Origin: Chlorobiota bacterium
GTDB taxonomy: Bacteria > Bacteroidota > Ignavibacteria > SZUA-365 > JAADGX01
Assembly (NCBI GenBank): GCA_013152135.1
Contig: JAADGX010000172.1
Location: 1 to 7,235, forward strand
Direction of reading: 5' to 3'
Length of the DNA: 7,235 nucleotides
In this document: piece by piece, positions 5,874-7,235 of the stretch
How positions within the stretch are numbered: position 1 is the first letter of the stretch
Layout: every line of letters begins with the position of its first letter
The notes under the pieces: model-generated
What the model was told of the DNA's origin: nothing
Databases searched by the model: none
The model's input: the letters and a program-made list of their open reading frames with translations, nothing else
Position numbers and translations under genes: made by a program

Positions 5874-7235
5874 ATGGTTGAATACCTTCGTACCGCGTTT
5901 CATGACGCGCTGAAAAAACTCGGCATCGATTTCCCGAAAGAAGAGATCCAGTTCGAGATACCCAAGCAGCCTCAGCACGGCGACCTTGCCACAAACGTCG
6001 CTTTGCAGCTCGCGCGAGTGGAAAAGAGCAATCCACGGGAAATCGCCGTCCGTCTCATCGAGGCGCTGGAGCTCGATCCGGCAATGATCAGCGCGGTGGA
6101 ACCCGCGGGTCCCGGCTTTATCAACATCCGTATGAACCCCGGTTACATCGTGTCCCGCGTGGCGGAAATCCTGGAGGCGGGTGTTTCGTTCGGCAAGGTC
6201 GAAACGGGCAAGGGCAGATCCGCCAACGTGGAATGGGTCAGCGCCAACCCCACCGGGCCGTTGCACGCCGGGCACGGAAGGCAGGTCTGCCTGGGAGCGG
6301 CGATCTGCAACCTGCTGGAGTGGTCGGGCTGGAACGTGACGCGCGAGTACTACTTCAACAACGCCGGAGTGCAGATGCAGAACCTGGGCCGGTCGGTGCA
6401 AATCAGGTACTTGCAGGCGCTGGGCGATGAAGTGGAAATGGAAGAGGGCCTGTACAACGGCGAATACATCAAGGAGATTGCGGCGGAAATCAAGGAGGAG
6501 TTTGGTGATTCCAAGCGGGAGGAAAGCATTGATTTCTTTCGGAAGCGAGGCGAGGAATGGTGCTTTGCCCGCATCAAGGAAACGCTGGAACGGCTCGAGG
6601 TTCACCACGACATCTTCTTTAACGAGGACACGCTTTACAGGGACGGCAAGATCGACGAGGTCCTGTCCATCCTGAGAGAAAAGGGCCTGGTGTATGAACA
6701 GGAAGGCGCGGTGTGGTTCCGGAGCACGAAGTTCGGAGCCGAGAAAGACCGGGTCTTCGTCAAGAGCACCGGCGAACCCACCTACCGCCTGCCCGACGTC
6801 GCCTACCATCGCGAAAAAATCCTGCGGGGCTACGACCAGGTTATCGACATCTTTGGCGCCGATCACATCGCCACCATTCCCGATGTCCTGGCCGCCGTGC
6901 GGGCCATGGGCCTGCCGACCGATCACGTTCGGGTGGTAATCCACCAGATGGTGAGTTTCGTTGAAGGCGGGGAATCGGTGAAGATGTCCAAGCGCTCAGC
7001 CAAGGTCTATTCCCTCGACGATCTCATCGATGACGTCGGCGCCGACGTGGTGAAGTACTTTTTCGTCATGCGGGCGGCCAACACCCACCTCGACTTCGAC
7101 CTCGAACTGGCGCGCGAGCAATCCGAGAAGAACCCCGTGTACTATCTCCAATACGCCCACGCCCGGATCGCCAGCCTCATCCGGTTTGCCGAATCCGAAG
7201 GCGTTGACCTCGAAGCTTCACCCGATCTCGCTCTC
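5874..7235 (+). CDS. argS: Arginyl-tRNA synthetase (3' end outside window)
   Basis: The enzyme charges tRNA-Arg with arginine using ATP, in the cytoplasm. The window holds 454 residues without a stop. Family members usually have about 550-600 residues, so roughly the last 100 or more, including most of the DALR anticodon-binding domain, are missing. The N-terminal tRNA-recognition (Add-1) domain is at about 1-110, with HGDLATNVALQLA (35-47) and GPGFINIRM (79-87). The class I HIGH motif appears as HAGH (131-134) within SANPTGPLHAGHGR. The insertion YYFNNAGVQMQNLG (159-172) and the LPDVAYH stretch precede KMSKR (370-374), followed by SLDDLIDDVGADVVKYFFVMR. All key motifs are intact, so it should be active if the missing end is normal. 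It lies 127 bases after rsfS, so it may have its own promoter. The ATG is chosen because the family's N-terminus begins there; ribosome binding is weak (AAGAG one base upstream). Confidence 0.97.
   Translation, partial: MVEYLRTAFHDALKKLGIDFPKEEIQFEIPKQPQHGDLATNVALQLARVEKSNPREIAVRLIEALELDPAMISAVEPAGPGFINIRMNPGYIVSRVAEILEAGVSFGKVETGKGRSANVEWVSANPTGPLHAGHGRQVCLGAAICNLLEWSGWNVTREYYFNNAGVQMQNLGRSVQIRYLQALGDEVEMEEGLYNGEYIKEIAAEIKEEFGDSKREESIDFFRKRGEEWCFARIKETLERLEVHHDIFFNEDTLYRDGKIDEVLSILREKGLVYEQEGAVWFRSTKFGAEKDRVFVKSTGEPTYRLPDVAYHREKILRGYDQVIDIFGADHIATIPDVLAAVRAMGLPTDHVRVVIHQMVSFVEGGESVKMSKRSAKVYSLDDLIDDVGADVVKYFFVMRAANTHLDFDLELAREQSEKNPVYYLQYAHARIASLIRFAESEGVDLEASPDLAL

Noticed and set aside
5559..6944. 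A 461-codon open frame on the minus strand opposite argS
   Set aside because: It lies antisense to an unmistakable argS and part of rsfS; its product is low in recognisable motifs, and long antisense frames are expected in GC-biased codons.

Overview
The window is a chromosomal stretch with two divergent gene blocks around a short intergenic region (about 4006-4191). It contains one clear housekeeping neighbourhood and one less familiar one. Base composition is moderately GC-rich. The small exported protein, LytR-C domain protein and RsfS in a row, together with Bacteroidota-like promoter traces (TAnnTTTG-type), suggest a member or relative of the FCB/Chlorobi-Ignavibacteria-KSB1-Calditrichota assemblage. 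This placement is inference from gene content and style. No rRNA or other phylogenetic marker was compared.

Left block (minus strand, read from about 4005 down to 1): three genes. The first encodes a four-pass membrane protein with a C-terminal coiled coil. The second, overlapping it by 11 bases, encodes a 683-residue STAND-type P-loop ATPase with C-terminal helical repeats. After an 81-base gap comes the third, a GT-C fold, AftB-like membrane glycosyltransferase that runs off the left edge. The overlap indicates that the membrane protein and the ATPase are made together and probably work together. No known system is recognised in the pair, and it is the part of the window most worth following up.

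Right block (plus strand, 4192 to the right edge): a small exported protein of unknown function is followed by a good intrinsic terminator. Next is a two-gene unit, a membrane-anchored LytR C-terminal-domain protein and the ribosome silencing factor RsfS, 10 bases apart. Last is arginyl-tRNA synthetase (argS), cut by the right edge after 454 codons, with both class I signature motifs present.

No tRNA, rRNA, CRISPR array, insertion sequence, integrase or long repeat was seen. Nothing marks the window as a mobile island. No gene-free stretch exceeds 300 bases; the longest is 4708-4929, which holds a terminator and a candidate promoter.
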